Source of the DNA: Vibrio sp. 10N
GTDB taxonomy: Bacteria; Pseudomonadota; Gammaproteobacteria; Enterobacterales; Vibrionaceae
DNA length: 64,000 nucleotides
NCBI RefSeq assembly: GCF_036245475.1
Contig: NZ_BTPM01000002.1
Span: forward strand, 744,001-808,000
Direction of reading: 5' to 3'
In this document: positions 1 to 8,753 of the stretch, in pieces
How positions within the stretch are numbered: position 1 is the stretch's first letter
Layout of the letters: each line of letters opens with the position of its first letter
The notes under the pieces: generated by a model
The model's database searches: none
Seen by the model: the letters and a program-made list of their open reading frames with translations, nothing else
Told to the model about the DNA's origin: nothing
Translations under genes and position numbers: made by a program

Positions 1-1
1 A

Positions 2-682
2 CTTGGTGAAGGTTACGCGGTAGTGCTACCACGTTTAATGGATACGCTCATTGGCTGTGCACTGGCCGTTTGTGCTGTGTACTTCATTCTTCCGGATTGG
101 GAATCCAAACGTTTATCGAAAATCATGGTTTCAGCATTAAAAACCAATCGCCTGTATTTGCTACAAATCATTGGCCAATATCGAGTCGGTAAGAAAGATG
201 ACCTAAGCTACAGAATCGCGAGACGCGACGCCCATAATGCGGATGCGAACCTATCCAAGGCCATCTCTAACATGCTGGCTGAACCGGATCGTTATCAACT
301 GGATACCGATGAGTGCTTTCGCTTTTTAACGCTCAATCATGCGCTTCTTAGTTACATCTCAGCTCTGGGGGCGCACCGTCAACGACTGGATGACGAGTCC
401 ATCCACTTGCTCGTTCTTGAGGCGCATCGAAGTATCAATCGCCATATTGAAATAATTGAAGCTAACCTGTCGGGCACAATCAGTGATGCCACACACACCA
501 CCGTAGACCAGTTTGATATCCATCGACGCCTGTCTGAATGGCGAGACGAGGATGACCGTTCAGCACGTATGGTACTTCAACAGCTGCACCTAATTTATCG
601 AATGCTACCAGAGCTACAAAGCCTATCAAGCCACCTAAAACCAGCTGAGCTTGAAAAAGCCCAATTAAAACAGGAAGATTAA
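2..682 (+). CDS. YccS/FUSC-family inner-membrane protein, C-terminal part (gene runs off the left edge)
   Basis: The reading frame is open from base 2, so the N-terminus lies outside the window. The visible 226 residues start in a hydrophobic helix (LMDTLIGCALAVCAVYFILP), which is followed by a long soluble helical tail with many charged residues. The segment GYAVVLPRLMDTLIGCALA followed by a DWESKRL-type turn is what I know from YccS/YhfK-type fusaric-acid-resistance-like proteins. The substrate of this family is not established. The stop is followed by a strong inverted repeat. I am fairly sure of the family, but it rests on the C-terminal third only. Confidence 0.75.
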   Translation, partial: LGEGYAVVLPRLMDTLIGCALAVCAVYFILPDWESKRLSKIMVSALKTNRLYLLQIIGQYRVGKKDDLSYRIARRDAHNADANLSKAISNMLAEPDRYQLDTDECFRFLTLNHALLSYISALGAHRQRLDDESIHLLVLEAHRSINRHIEIIEANLSGTISDATHTTVDQFDIHRRLSEWRDEDDRSARMVLQQLHLIYRMLPELQSLSSHLKPAELEKAQLKQED

Positions 683-707
683 CCCCAACCGCTTACACTC
701 AATAACC

Positions 708-740
708 GTCATGCTAATGCAGACTTTGCATTAGCATGAC
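708..740. terminator. Long perfect hairpin after the YccS-like gene
   Basis: Bases 708-721 and 727-740 form a perfect 14-bp inverted repeat with a 5-base loop (arm GTCATGCTAATGCA). No run of T follows on either strand, so it is not a textbook intrinsic terminator. It may still act as a terminator or as an mRNA 3'-end stabiliser. Confidence 0.5.
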
Positions 741-910
741 TTAGTTAACCAACCTATTGACGCCCTCTTACATTTCTCGGACAAAATTCACAAACTGAAT
801 TTATAGAATACTCAATATAGCGACTCATCATTGATGATCGAAAGGAACTCAACCGCTTGTGTACACGAGACAACCACGATCAACCAAACTGCGTCATAAC
901 GGGTGTTACT

Positions 911-1072
911 ATGCCAACACAGCAATTTGAAAAACTGAAAGAACAGCTAAAGCAGCTATCGCCACAGCAGCTCAAAGCACTGCAAGGCGAAATCAGCTCA
1001 CAGCTACAGCCAAGCTCTGATAATTTATTGAGCGAAGAAGAGTTAGCGGCACTTTCACAACTGTTTCGTTAA
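911..1072 (+). CDS. Small Gln/Leu-rich conserved-type protein
   Basis: A 53-residue protein beginning MPTQQFEKLKEQLKQL. The frame stays open further upstream (to 857), but the ATG at 911 gives the compact, clearly helical protein. It is rich in Gln, Leu, Glu and Lys, with an SPQQLKALQGEI helix and an acidic tail (SEEELAALSQLF). It has no signal peptide, membrane segment or cysteine. The pattern suggests a small helical, perhaps dimerising, cytoplasmic protein. I do not recognise a named function. It lies alone between the YccS-like gene and HMG-CoA reductase. Confidence 0.55.
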   Translation: MPTQQFEKLKEQLKQLSPQQLKALQGEISSQLQPSSDNLLSEEELAALSQLFR

Positions 1073-1230
1073 TCTGCCAACCTCCCGCGCACAACTATGT
1101 CTTACCCTAACAGTTGTCGGTTCAACATGCGTACGTCTGTAATATGATGTCACAGAAGTTTTCGGCCATGGCTTGTATCTCTGAACTATGTGGGTAGAAT
1201 CCCCGTTCAAATTGATTGACAAACATCGAC

Positions 1231-2490
1231 ATGCCAAAAGTAAATCTTCACAAGCGTAACTACCTAAATAACTTAGGTGACGAGCTCGCAATGTCTGAGT
1301 TCGAGCAGAAACTCACTCCTAAGTTTGACTCACCAGCAAAGCGAGTGAATCGTAGTCCCTACCTTACCCAGCGCAACGTCGACTACCGTTGGAAAACTCT
1401 CAAAAATCCGAGCGCACAAGCTCAGCTTCTCGATGCCCACACTGAATCGCAAATGGAAGCCTACGAAAAAAACATTGAGTTTTTTGTCGGTACTTTAAAA
1501 ATGCCCATCGGCACTGCCGGCCCGCTCAGAGTGAATGGTCTGTTCGCCCAAGGGGATTACCAAATTCCGCTTGCCACTACCGAAGCCGCTCTAGTTGCAT
1601 CATACAACCGTGGTGCCAACCTAATTACAGCCTGTGGTGGAGCTAGCGCGATGCTACTCAATGAAGGGGTCACTCGAACGCCTGGCTTTGCATTTAAGTC
1701 ACTCATTGAGGCTGGTCAATTTGTGGCGTGGTTGGTGACCCAGTTCGATCACTTTAAAACATTGGCCGAGTCGACCACTTCCCACGGTAAACTCAGTGAC
1801 GTAAGCGTCAACATCGAAGGTAATCACGTCTACTTGGTGTTTGAATATTTAACAGGAGATGCGTCAGGTCAGAATATGGTGACGATCGCCACAAACGTGG
1901 TGTTTGACTACATTCTAACTAACACGCCTATCGAGCCCGACTATGCATTTCTGGACGGTAACCTGTCTGGCGATAAAAAAGCGAACTCACAGACCTTACG
2001 CAGTGTGCGTGGCAAAAAAGTCACTGCTGAAGTGACCATCCCAGCGGATCTTGTTGAAAAATTCTTGCACACCACACCAAAGAAAATGGCGCAATTTGGC
2101 CAAATGACAACTGTCGGCGGTGCACTCAGCGGAACCATTGGTATTAATGCTCACTATGCCAACGCGCTTGCGGCACTGTACATTGCCTGTGGTCAAGATG
2201 CCGCTTGCGTAGCAGAGTCGGCTATCGGCATGACTCGCATGGAAGTTACTGAAAAAGGTGAACTCTATGCCAGCGTTACACTACCTAACTTAATGGTCGG
2301 AACGGTCGGCGGTGGTACCGGATTACCAAGCCAAAAAGCTTGTCTAGATTTACTTGGCCTTCACGGTTCGGGACATTCTCAAGCCCTAGCGGAGGTGGCG
2401 GCGTCGCTATGTCTCGCTGGTGAGCTGTCGATTGTCGGCGCATTTTGCGCGGGACATTTTTCTCGTGCCCATCATAAGTTAGCAAGATAA
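1231..2490 (+). CDS. mvaA: Hydroxymethylglutaryl-CoA reductase
   Basis: Reduces HMG-CoA to mevalonate in the cytoplasm. From the ATG at 1231 it has 419 residues. Visible motifs are MPIGTAGPL (about 91-99), the nucleotide-binding GDASGQNM (209-216), SGDKK with the catalytic Lys near 249, GQDAA with the catalytic Asp at 323, and the C-terminal GHFSRAHH carrying the catalytic His. The catalytic Glu is probably E83. The residues resemble class I enzymes. The start is uncertain: TTG 1216 and ATG 1291 are alternatives, and 1291 has the better ribosome-binding site (AGGTGA). No other mevalonate-pathway gene is in the window, so its physiological role here is open. Confidence 0.93.
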   Translation: MPKVNLHKRNYLNNLGDELAMSEFEQKLTPKFDSPAKRVNRSPYLTQRNVDYRWKTLKNPSAQAQLLDAHTESQMEAYEKNIEFFVGTLKMPIGTAGPLRVNGLFAQGDYQIPLATTEAALVASYNRGANLITACGGASAMLLNEGVTRTPGFAFKSLIEAGQFVAWLVTQFDHFKTLAESTTSHGKLSDVSVNIEGNHVYLVFEYLTGDASGQNMVTIATNVVFDYILTNTPIEPDYAFLDGNLSGDKKANSQTLRSVRGKKVTAEVTIPADLVEKFLHTTPKKMAQFGQMTTVGGALSGTIGINAHYANALAALYIACGQDAACVAESAIGMTRMEVTEKGELYASVTLPNLMVGTVGGGTGLPSQKACLDLLGLHGSGHSQALAEVAASLCLAGELSIVGAFCAGHFSRAHHKLAR

Positions 2491-2499
2491 ATGATGAAC

Positions 2500-2527
2500 A
2501 AAAAAGGATGCGCAAGCATCCTTTTTT
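2500..2527. terminator. Bidirectional terminator between mvaA and luxQ
   Basis: Stem AAAAAGGATGC / GCATCCTTTTT with a 4-base loop, with T-runs on both strands. It separates the convergent mvaA and luxQ genes. Confidence 0.9.
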
Positions 2528-2545
2528 GTTTTTCGTCTCATGCTA

Positions 2546-5119
2546 TTACGCCGCTAAGTAATGAAATTGCTTGAAATGACGTAGGGCTTCGTTAAGCGTT
2601 TTCTCTTTTATTGGCTTTACAATAACAAAATCTGCGCCAGCCGCGAAGAACGCTTGACGTGTGGAGGTCTGATTATCTGCTGTGCAAGCGTAAATAGGTA
2701 AAGTCTTGTTAAACTCCTGACGAATTTGCTTGGTGATCTCTATGCCCGATACACTTGGAAGCTGGTTATCCATTAACACTAAGTCGAACGGCGCACTGTC
2801 AATGCAATTTAGCGCTTCCTGACCATCCTTTGCCCACACAACATGCATTCCGTACTTCTCACAAAAGGCTTTAGCAATAAATGCGTTGGTATGATTGTCT
2901 TCAACCAACAGCACCATCACTTCACGGTCAAACAGGTTGAAGTCAATCTCCGCCTCTTCGACATCGACAGAAGATACCTCCTCGACGACCTCAATCGGCA
3001 AGGTCAACTTAAATTGAGTGCCAACGCCCACTTCACTCGTCAACGCAATATCCCCATCAAGTATGGAGATCAGGTTTCTAACAATCGCTAGCCCTAAACC
3101 GCTCCCACCATATTCTCGGGTCAACGTCGACTCAGATTGCACAAAGGGATCAAAGATTTGTTCAAGCTGATCTTGGCGAATGCCAATACCCGTATCCTCA
3201 ACTTCGATGGATAACTGAGAAGTTTGCTCAGAATGATGGCGAGACAAAGAAAAAGAGACCTTCACGTGGCCGACATGGGTAAACTTAATTGCATTGCTGA
3301 GTAAGTTGAACAGTATTTGATTCAAACGAACTTGATCGGTAAACAACACCGTCTCAGCTGGCAGTCGGTTATCAATTTTTAAGTCGATAGATTTGTCATC
3401 ACACAACGGACGATAAATACCATCCAGCGCGGTCACTATCTCTTTAAAACTGAATCTATGTTTTTCAAGTTTAAAGCTGCCATTTTCAATTTTTGAGAAA
3501 TCAAGAATGTCATTGAGCACCGCTAGCAAATGTTCACCGCTATTACACAGCACATCAATTTGCTCTTGATATCGCGTCTGTTTGGCTTCTTTCTTGAGCA
3601 GTTGTGAAATCCCCAGGATACCATTGAGTGGTGTTCGTATTTCATGGCTCATTTTGGCCAAAAACTCCGTTCTCGCCACTGCAGCAAGCTCTGCTTCTTG
3701 CCTCGCCTTGGCGCTTTGCTTTTCTGCTTCAACCAACTTAGTAATATCCAAACCTTGCGACAGTACAAGCTTCTTGTCTTTACGGGTTTGTATCGACGAT
3801 AAGTTCCAGCGGTAAACCATGTCATCAATAGGCACATCGATCCCCGTGATGGTGACGCCATGATTCGCTTTATCAACCTGCAATTTCATTTCCTCAACGA
3901 ATTGACGGAATGACAGTGAGTCGCTGCTATCTGCATTGCGCTCTAATCCGAGGGCTTTACGCGCGGCTGGATTTATCTGCAGAATAGTCGAATTCTCCGT
4001 CCAAACGATAATCGGGGACAAAGAGAAATTAAATAAGTCCTGAAACAGCTTTTCTTGTTCGGAAAGGCGTTCGAATGTATTGCTGAGGGTTTTTCCGATA
4101 TGGTTGAATTCATGGATCGTCGAGCCGGAAAAGTGCTCAAATTTGTGCGTATTACCTGCAATTCGAGTATACACCATCAATTTCGCCAATTCCGTTGTGA
4201 CTCGTCGATTTAGCCAGCGCCTAGTAATCATCGAAGTAATCGTAATCACTACAAGCGAGAGAAAAATCCAGAATAGATAACTATTTCGAAGGGCAAGTAC
4301 ACCAGGGTTTCGCTGAATCGAATACACCGTCAAGTTTGATACCTGAGTACCAACCAACAATGGCGTTTCGGTCACTAGTATCTTGTTTAAGTCAGCTTCT
4401 CCACTCTCAATAACAGAGACCACAAATTCTTGAGTATAACTATCATCGGATGATATCGAGGAAGCGATGACCTTATCACCAAAACTAAGAATGACATCAT
4501 CACTGTTGCTGCCGCGTAAAAGGCTTGTCAGCAGCCCAGCATTGTCATCAAGGATCACCCCTACATACAGTTGACCGAGCACTTCACCGGACGAGCGATC
4601 CACGATGGGTGTTCGACGTAGCAATACGTGCCGCTCGCCAAGCAGAGAGTCCGTCTCAACTGTTTTCCAGCTGTTACTTTTACCTGCCACGACATTTAAG
4701 GTCGTGAGACTGCTGCGATCTAGCCCATAAAACAGTGCGTTTCCATCATCCCAGACAACCCCTTCGCTGCGGGTGATAAAGCGAAAATCAGGCGCGTGAG
4801 AAGGTTGAAGATTGTCTTCGCGTAAAAAGAAGTAATCGAGTAAACGTGCATCCTGTGTTTGAAAAAAGCTCTCTACCGCATCACTCTTCGCGTTGCTATC
4901 TTGCAATATTTGCAATGACGCGAGGCGATAGTTGAAAAAGTTCACGACCAATGTACTAGTTTGCCTAGCACTTTTTTGAACCTCTTCCCGAACAATATCA
5001 CGGCTCAACTGCCAACTTTGCAATAACATGGCGAAAGTAAACACGCCCACGACCGTAATCACGGTCCGGGTGATTAAAGTAGCAAGAGTTTTACGATTAT
5101 TAAAATCCGTTAATGGCAT
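2546..5119 (-). CDS. luxQ: Autoinducer-2 sensor hybrid kinase LuxQ
   Basis: Inner-membrane hybrid kinase/phosphatase that reads periplasmic LuxP and feeds the LuxU-LuxO quorum-sensing phosphorelay. It has 857 residues: a first membrane helix near 19-36, a periplasmic sensor to about 280, a second helix 281-299, a PAS-like segment about 360-470, the phospho-acceptor H492 in MSHEIRTPLNG, an ATPase domain (DTGIGI, GGSGLGLAIV), and a C-terminal receiver with D784 in VLMDNQLP. H492 and D784 have the same numbers as in V. harveyi LuxQ. It lies 17 bases after luxP, in one operon. There is no HPt domain, as expected, because LuxU supplies it. Confidence 0.96.
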   Translation of the reverse strand: MPLTDFNNRKTLATLITRTVITVVGVFTFAMLLQSWQLSRDIVREEVQKSARQTSTLVVNFFNYRLASLQILQDSNAKSDAVESFFQTQDARLLDYFFLREDNLQPSHAPDFRFITRSEGVVWDDGNALFYGLDRSSLTTLNVVAGKSNSWKTVETDSLLGERHVLLRRTPIVDRSSGEVLGQLYVGVILDDNAGLLTSLLRGSNSDDVILSFGDKVIASSISSDDSYTQEFVVSVIESGEADLNKILVTETPLLVGTQVSNLTVYSIQRNPGVLALRNSYLFWIFLSLVVITITSMITRRWLNRRVTTELAKLMVYTRIAGNTHKFEHFSGSTIHEFNHIGKTLSNTFERLSEQEKLFQDLFNFSLSPIIVWTENSTILQINPAARKALGLERNADSSDSLSFRQFVEEMKLQVDKANHGVTITGIDVPIDDMVYRWNLSSIQTRKDKKLVLSQGLDITKLVEAEKQSAKARQEAELAAVARTEFLAKMSHEIRTPLNGILGISQLLKKEAKQTRYQEQIDVLCNSGEHLLAVLNDILDFSKIENGSFKLEKHRFSFKEIVTALDGIYRPLCDDKSIDLKIDNRLPAETVLFTDQVRLNQILFNLLSNAIKFTHVGHVKVSFSLSRHHSEQTSQLSIEVEDTGIGIRQDQLEQIFDPFVQSESTLTREYGGSGLGLAIVRNLISILDGDIALTSEVGVGTQFKLTLPIEVVEEVSSVDVEEAEIDFNLFDREVMVLLVEDNHTNAFIAKAFCEKYGMHVVWAKDGQEALNCIDSAPFDLVLMDNQLPSVSGIEITKQIRQEFNKTLPIYACTADNQTSTRQAFFAAGADFVIVKPIKEKTLNEALRHFKQFHYLAA

Positions 5120-5136
5120 AAATTCTTCACACGCTA

Positions 5137-6240
5137 CTATTGGTCAGAATAGCGAAACGCTTTGGCTTTCAATTCATTAATACGTTGAGTGCTATCTTCA
5201 CTAGTGACCAGCTCGAAGCTGCCTGAGTACACCTGTGGTACCGGTTTTTGTTCCAAATCCCATTTAATCGCCTCTGCCATGGCCACGCCTGTATCATCAT
5301 TCATTCGCATCACAGTCACATCGAGATCGCCACGTTGAATGGCGTCCAACTCGGCAGAACCACCGCCCCAGCCATTTACTACCACTTGCTGTTTACCCAG
5401 CTCACGCAGCGCATCCGTCGCCCCTAAAGCTACGTCCGTCGCACAAGCGTAAATAAAGTCTACATCTGGGAACTGTGCCAAGGCGTTGAGCGCAGCTTCA
5501 CGGCCACTTTCACGATTGGCTTTAGTGTAATAGGAAGTCGTCAGATTAAAGCTCTTCTCAGCATCCATCTGCTCAATAAAAGTTCCTCCCCGCGCGTCAC
5601 TAACATAACCTTCGGAAAAATACAGTACCGAGTAATCCGTTTGAGCTCCACCAAAGCGTTGTTTGAAGTAATCAGCGAGTAACAAACTGCCTTTTACATG
5701 ATCGAAACCAACATACATAAATGGCGGGTTCTCCGCCCAACCTTTTACCGGGGTCGTAATGTTCTGCAGGATCAATTTAATATCCGTGGCGTGCAAAACA
5801 TGTTCTATAAATTTACGGTGTCTGGTGGTGTCTAAGGTAAAAATCAGATATCCAGAATTGTTTTTTACCGCCTCCATGAGTGAGACGCTTTGTTGACGAT
5901 AGTCTTCATTAGGTCGAGTGAAAACTTGGTTTAGTTCATACACTACGCCGAGTTCTTCTAACCTTCGTTCAAATGCCTTAATGTTTCTTACCCAGTAGTC
6001 GGACACTTGTTGTCCTGGATAAACCACGGAAATGGTTACGGGCTCACTTTGCTTTACAGCAAGAGGAACGGGCCCACCCAAAACGGCTTGCTGCAATTGT
6101 TCTGCTCGCTGCTTTTGTTCTGGGTGCGTTTTAAGAAACTGTTGATAATTCCAATAATCAGACAGGATGGTATTTGCAGAGGTTGTGAATGAAGGCGCTG
6201 CAAATAGTATTACGATGAGCAAAGTATGAAATTTAGGCAT
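5137..6240 (-). CDS. luxP: AI-2-binding periplasmic protein LuxP
   Basis: Periplasmic binding protein of the ribose-binding type that holds AI-2 and controls LuxQ. From the ATG at 6240 it has 367 residues with a signal peptide of about 23 residues. The known ligand-contact segments are present: YPGQQVSDYW (Q78, S80, W83, one residue shifted from V. harveyi), VSDARGGTF with the key Arg, NGWGGGSAE with the Trp, and VMRMNDDTG with the second Arg. The set suggests the borated AI-2 form is bound. A GTG at 6246 is an alternative start. luxQ follows directly. Confidence 0.96.
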   Translation of the reverse strand: MPKFHTLLIVILFAAPSFTTSANTILSDYWNYQQFLKTHPEQKQRAEQLQQAVLGGPVPLAVKQSEPVTISVVYPGQQVSDYWVRNIKAFERRLEELGVVYELNQVFTRPNEDYRQQSVSLMEAVKNNSGYLIFTLDTTRHRKFIEHVLHATDIKLILQNITTPVKGWAENPPFMYVGFDHVKGSLLLADYFKQRFGGAQTDYSVLYFSEGYVSDARGGTFIEQMDAEKSFNLTTSYYTKANRESGREAALNALAQFPDVDFIYACATDVALGATDALRELGKQQVVVNGWGGGSAELDAIQRGDLDVTVMRMNDDTGVAMAEAIKWDLEQKPVPQVYSGSFELVTSEDSTQRINELKAKAFRYSDQ

Positions 6241-6309
6241 CTGCACTGTATATTTTTGTGTTTAAGAACAAGTGTATACAATGAATTTCAATAGAGCCAG
6301 TTTTCGATA

Positions 6310-6603
6310 TTAAACACGTGTGGTAATGACAAATTCTTCACCTGTGGCCACTAACCGCTCTTTACGTTTTTTATCCAGCTTCTTGATTGCAATTTCTGTT
6401 TTCAGCGCTTCACTTTTACTCTGCTGGGGTTGACTCCACACCAACTTTAATGGGCCTCGACCTCGTAACGCTTTTGCGCCTTTACCCGTTTGGTGTTGTT
6501 TAAAACGACGCTCTAAATCGTTAGTCACACCGCAATAAAGTTTGTTTTCAGCCGTGCGGATCAAGTACACATACCAGCCACTCGCGATAGAAGTGTCGGC
6601 CAT
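6310..6603 (-). CDS. GIY-YIG nuclease-superfamily protein (YhbQ-like, UPF0213)
   Basis: A small protein of 97 residues consisting of a single GIY-YIG domain. WYVYLIRT and LYCGVTNDLERRFKQH give the two strands and the catalytic Arg region, and KSEALKTEIAIKKL carries the conserved Glu. Members of this single-domain group are thought to be DNA nucleases, but their substrate is unsettled. I chose ATG 6603 over TTG 6609 because a GGGA ribosome-binding site lies about 8 bases before it. It is the last gene of a likely three-gene reverse-strand operon with yceH, 47 bases downstream of it. Confidence 0.88.
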   Translation of the reverse strand: MADTSIASGWYVYLIRTAENKLYCGVTNDLERRFKQHQTGKGAKALRGRGPLKLVWSQPQQSKSEALKTEIAIKKLDKKRKERLVATGEEFVITTRV

Positions 6604-6650
6604 CGTCAAATTTTCCCAATTAAAAAGGCGGCTTTCACCGCCTTACAAAC

Positions 6651-7316
6651 CTAGAGTAGTGAGTTAACCAGTGCTTTGAGCTCCAAGAGCTCTTGCTTAA
6701 GAGATTCAACTTCACTTTCAAGCGCTTCAATACGAGCTTGTCCTGCTGATGACGCTACAGGACTAGTGCCTGTTGAAGCTTCTTGGACAAGCTGTTCAAT
6801 ATCGACTTCACCACTAAACAAATGCATATATCGCGACTCACGCTTACCTGCTTCACGCGGTAGCTTAACGACTAAAGCTCCACTTTCGCGGGTTGCCATC
6901 GCATCCAGTACCGCTTCCACCTCTTTCACGTCAGTGAATGCGCAAAGTCGGTTAGTTCGAGTACGGATCTCCCCTGGTGTTTGCGCTCCACGGAGTAGCA
7001 AACAACACACGATACCTTTCTCTTGCTCGTTGAGTTTTAGATCGCCAAATTCGGTGTTACAAAAACGATGCTGAAACTTTGACACTCGACTGTTGAAGCT
7101 ACTCTCATCACTCAATAATCGGCGATTTATCAAAGCGGTTGCCGCATCCTGAACCTCCGCATCACCAAGACTCATAACCGGCTCGCGGTTACTCTTCTGA
7201 TTACACGCGGTTGTTAAGCTGTTTAGCGTCAACGGGTATTGATCGGGAGTCGTAATCTCTTTTTCGATAAGGCAGCCAATGACGCGCGCCTCAACTGGGG
7301 ACAATTCTATGTTCAT
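6651..7316 (-). CDS. yceH: YceH family protein (DUF480)
   Basis: A 221-residue protein beginning MNIELSPVEARVIGCLIEKE and carrying the family signature TPDQYPLTLNSL and CNQKSNREPVM, followed by a second winged-helix-like repeat (LLLRGAQTPGEIRTRTNRL). The last 30 residues form a coiled coil (IEALESEVESLKQELLELKALV). The family has two winged-helix domains, so nucleic-acid or protein binding is likely, but no exact function is known. It sits between the 69-residue protein upstream and the GIY-YIG protein downstream. Confidence 0.9.
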   Translation of the reverse strand: MNIELSPVEARVIGCLIEKEITTPDQYPLTLNSLTTACNQKSNREPVMSLGDAEVQDAATALINRRLLSDESSFNSRVSKFQHRFCNTEFGDLKLNEQEKGIVCCLLLRGAQTPGEIRTRTNRLCAFTDVKEVEAVLDAMATRESGALVVKLPREAGKRESRYMHLFSGEVDIEQLVQEASTGTSPVASSAGQARIEALESEVESLKQELLELKALVNSLL

Positions 7317-7359
7317 TATTGTATTCCTTTCTAGTCCGCTACAGTGTCACAAAGCGAGT

Positions 7360-7569
7360 TTAGTGCTCCGACAAAAACGGTACTCGTATAAACTTACCAG
7401 CCTGGTCGATCATGACGACTTTACTTCGATTGAGTTCGACTTCAACCACCTCCAACTTGCGACGTTCACAGATGTACGCCCCTTTAAGCTTTTGTTTCGG
7501 TGACGGCTTATCATCTGGGATGACAATGTCGTTGTTTGGGTCGATTGAAGTCTGAGATAACAGTGACAT
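7360..7569 (-). CDS. Small protein of unknown function upstream of yceH
   Basis: A 69-residue protein starting MSLLSQTSIDPNNDIVIPDD. Its core, KLKGAYICERRKLEVVEVEL followed by SKVVMIDQAGKFIRVPF, looks like a small all-beta fold. It has a single Cys and no signal or membrane segment. It is 43 bases upstream of yceH on the same strand, which suggests co-transcription. I do not recognise the family. Confidence 0.65.
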   Translation of the reverse strand: MSLLSQTSIDPNNDIVIPDDKPSPKQKLKGAYICERRKLEVVEVELNRSKVVMIDQAGKFIRVPFLSEH

Positions 7570-7759
7570 GAATTACTTTGTGTTTAAAACCTTGCTGTTT
7601 TGAAATCATAGCGCTATTCCTTACTGCAACTCAATTGTTTCTTCGACTGAGTGGCGACAAACTAAGCAATAGCCCGTGAGTATTGATCTAAGGTCTGTTA
7701 TCAATCAGTTTGTTGTGTTTTAATCAAACCAGATACCACACACGAATTAGGAAAGGATT

Positions 7760-8077
7760 ATGAGTAGCGTATTTGAAATCGTTGCGCAAGCGCGCCGCAA
7801 GAACAAACTGAAGCGTGAACTGCTAGACAACGAAAAGAAGGTTCGCGACAACCGTAAGCGTGTCGACCTTCTAGAAAACTTGATGGACTACATCAAGCCA
7901 GAAATGACGCATGATGAAATTGTTACCATCATCAAAAACATGAAAGCAGACTACGAAGACCGTGTTGATGACCACATCATCAAGAGCGCAGAGATTTCAA
8001 AAGCTCGTCGTGACATCAGCCGTCGTATTCGCGAGCTGACTGAAGAAGACAAGCAAATGGTTCAAGGTAAGAAGTAA
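7760..8077 (+). CDS. YeeX-like DUF496 protein
   Basis: A 105-residue, highly charged, fully helical protein (MSSVFEIVAQARRKNKLKRE; later RRDISRRIRELTEEDKQM), which is the pattern of the DUF496/UPF0265 family to which E. coli YeeX belongs. The family function is not established. AGGAAAGG at 7749-7756 is a strong ribosome-binding site. The gene stands alone with its own terminator, and the protein is likely an abundant cytoplasmic coiled-coil one. Confidence 0.88.
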   Translation: MSSVFEIVAQARRKNKLKRELLDNEKKVRDNRKRVDLLENLMDYIKPEMTHDEIVTIIKNMKADYEDRVDDHIIKSAEISKARRDISRRIRELTEEDKQMVQGKK

Positions 8078-8095
8078 TATCTTACGACTGACATT

Positions 8096-8122
8096 AAAGA
8101 GCCTGCCCTTGCAGGCTCTTTT
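8096..8122 (+). terminator. Terminator after the DUF496 gene
   Basis: Stem AAAGAGCCTGC / GCAGGCTCTTT with a CCTT loop and a following T-run. Confidence 0.92.
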
Positions 8123-8291
8123 TGATTTTCACGAGCGAATCTATTGATAGTTTCAACATTTTTAGTCCTCAACTATAGACTCCCAGCCACTAAAACGTTT
8201 GCGTAATCGCTAACCTTCTCCGTATGCAAAATTGACGGTTTCATCACAGAATTTAGACTGTTATAGTGTCTGCAAATCACGGTAACACCAT

Positions 8292-8330
8292 TCGAGGCAA
8301 GGAGCTTCCTCGACATTCTCATGATGAGAA
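8292..8330 (+). promoter_or_regulatory. Two adjacent inverted repeats in the leader of the YgjV-like gene
   Basis: TCGAGG/CCTCGA at 8292-8313 with an inner AAG/CTT pairing is followed at once by a near-perfect palindrome TTCTCAT-G-ATGAGAA at 8316-8330, 43 bases before the start codon. They may be RNA hairpins in the leader, or the second may be an operator for a dimeric regulator. No known consensus was recognised. Confidence 0.4.
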
Positions 8331-8372
8331 GAATAGGTACCAGCACCCCTGGCAATATTTGAGGAGGAAATT

Positions 8373-8621
8373 ATGGACTTCAGTATGGTTGAATTACTTG
8401 GTTACGCAGCATCGATCATGGTCGCTATCTCATTAACAATGAAAGACATTGTTAAACTTAGAGTACTTAACTTTGTAGGCTGTGCCCTATTTACTGCATA
8501 CGGCTTAGCGATTGACTCGATGCCAGTTGTAATCACCAATGGTTTCATTGCGTGTGTTAACGTCTACTTCTTGTTGCAGATGCAAAAAAAAAGTGGGACG
8601 AGCGCTGAATCTAACGCCTAG
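8373..8621 (+). CDS. Small YgjV-type inner-membrane protein
   Basis: An 82-residue protein with three hydrophobic stretches: LLGYAASIMVAISLTM, VLNFVGCALFTAYGLAI and VVITNGFIACVNVYFLL. The spacing and the motifs SLTMKDIVKLR and N-x-x-G-C resemble YgjV-type inner-membrane proteins, here in a half-length, single-repeat form related in layout to SemiSWEET-like three-helix units. It has a near-ideal AGGAGGAA ribosome-binding site at 8361-8368. A single-gene unit with its own terminator. Transport activity is possible but not shown by the sequence. Confidence 0.75.
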   Translation: MDFSMVELLGYAASIMVAISLTMKDIVKLRVLNFVGCALFTAYGLAIDSMPVVITNGFIACVNVYFLLQMQKKSGTSAESNA

Positions 8622-8652
8622 TCGCCTGATTGCAATCAGAACCCCCATTTTT

Positions 8653-8680
8653 AAAGCCTCGACTCTGTCGAGGCTTTTTT
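8653..8680 (+). terminator. Terminator after the YgjV-like gene
   Basis: Stem AAAGCCTCGA / TCGAGGCTTT with loop CTCTG and a T-run. Confidence 0.92.
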
Positions 8681-8753
8681 ATTAGCAAAAGGCAGACCAC
8701 ACTTAGCAACATCTTCATGTTTCAGAAACTAGTCTAAATCCCTAAACACTCAA

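Noticed and set aside
6676..7074. 132-codon plus-strand frame opposite yceH
   Set aside because: It lies fully antisense to a well-supported family gene and shows no motif; its Ser/Arg/Cys-rich composition is that of a shadow frame.
8173..8355. 60-codon reverse frame before the YgjV-like gene
   Set aside because: It lies over leader hairpins, lacks a ribosome-binding site and has no coherent protein pattern.
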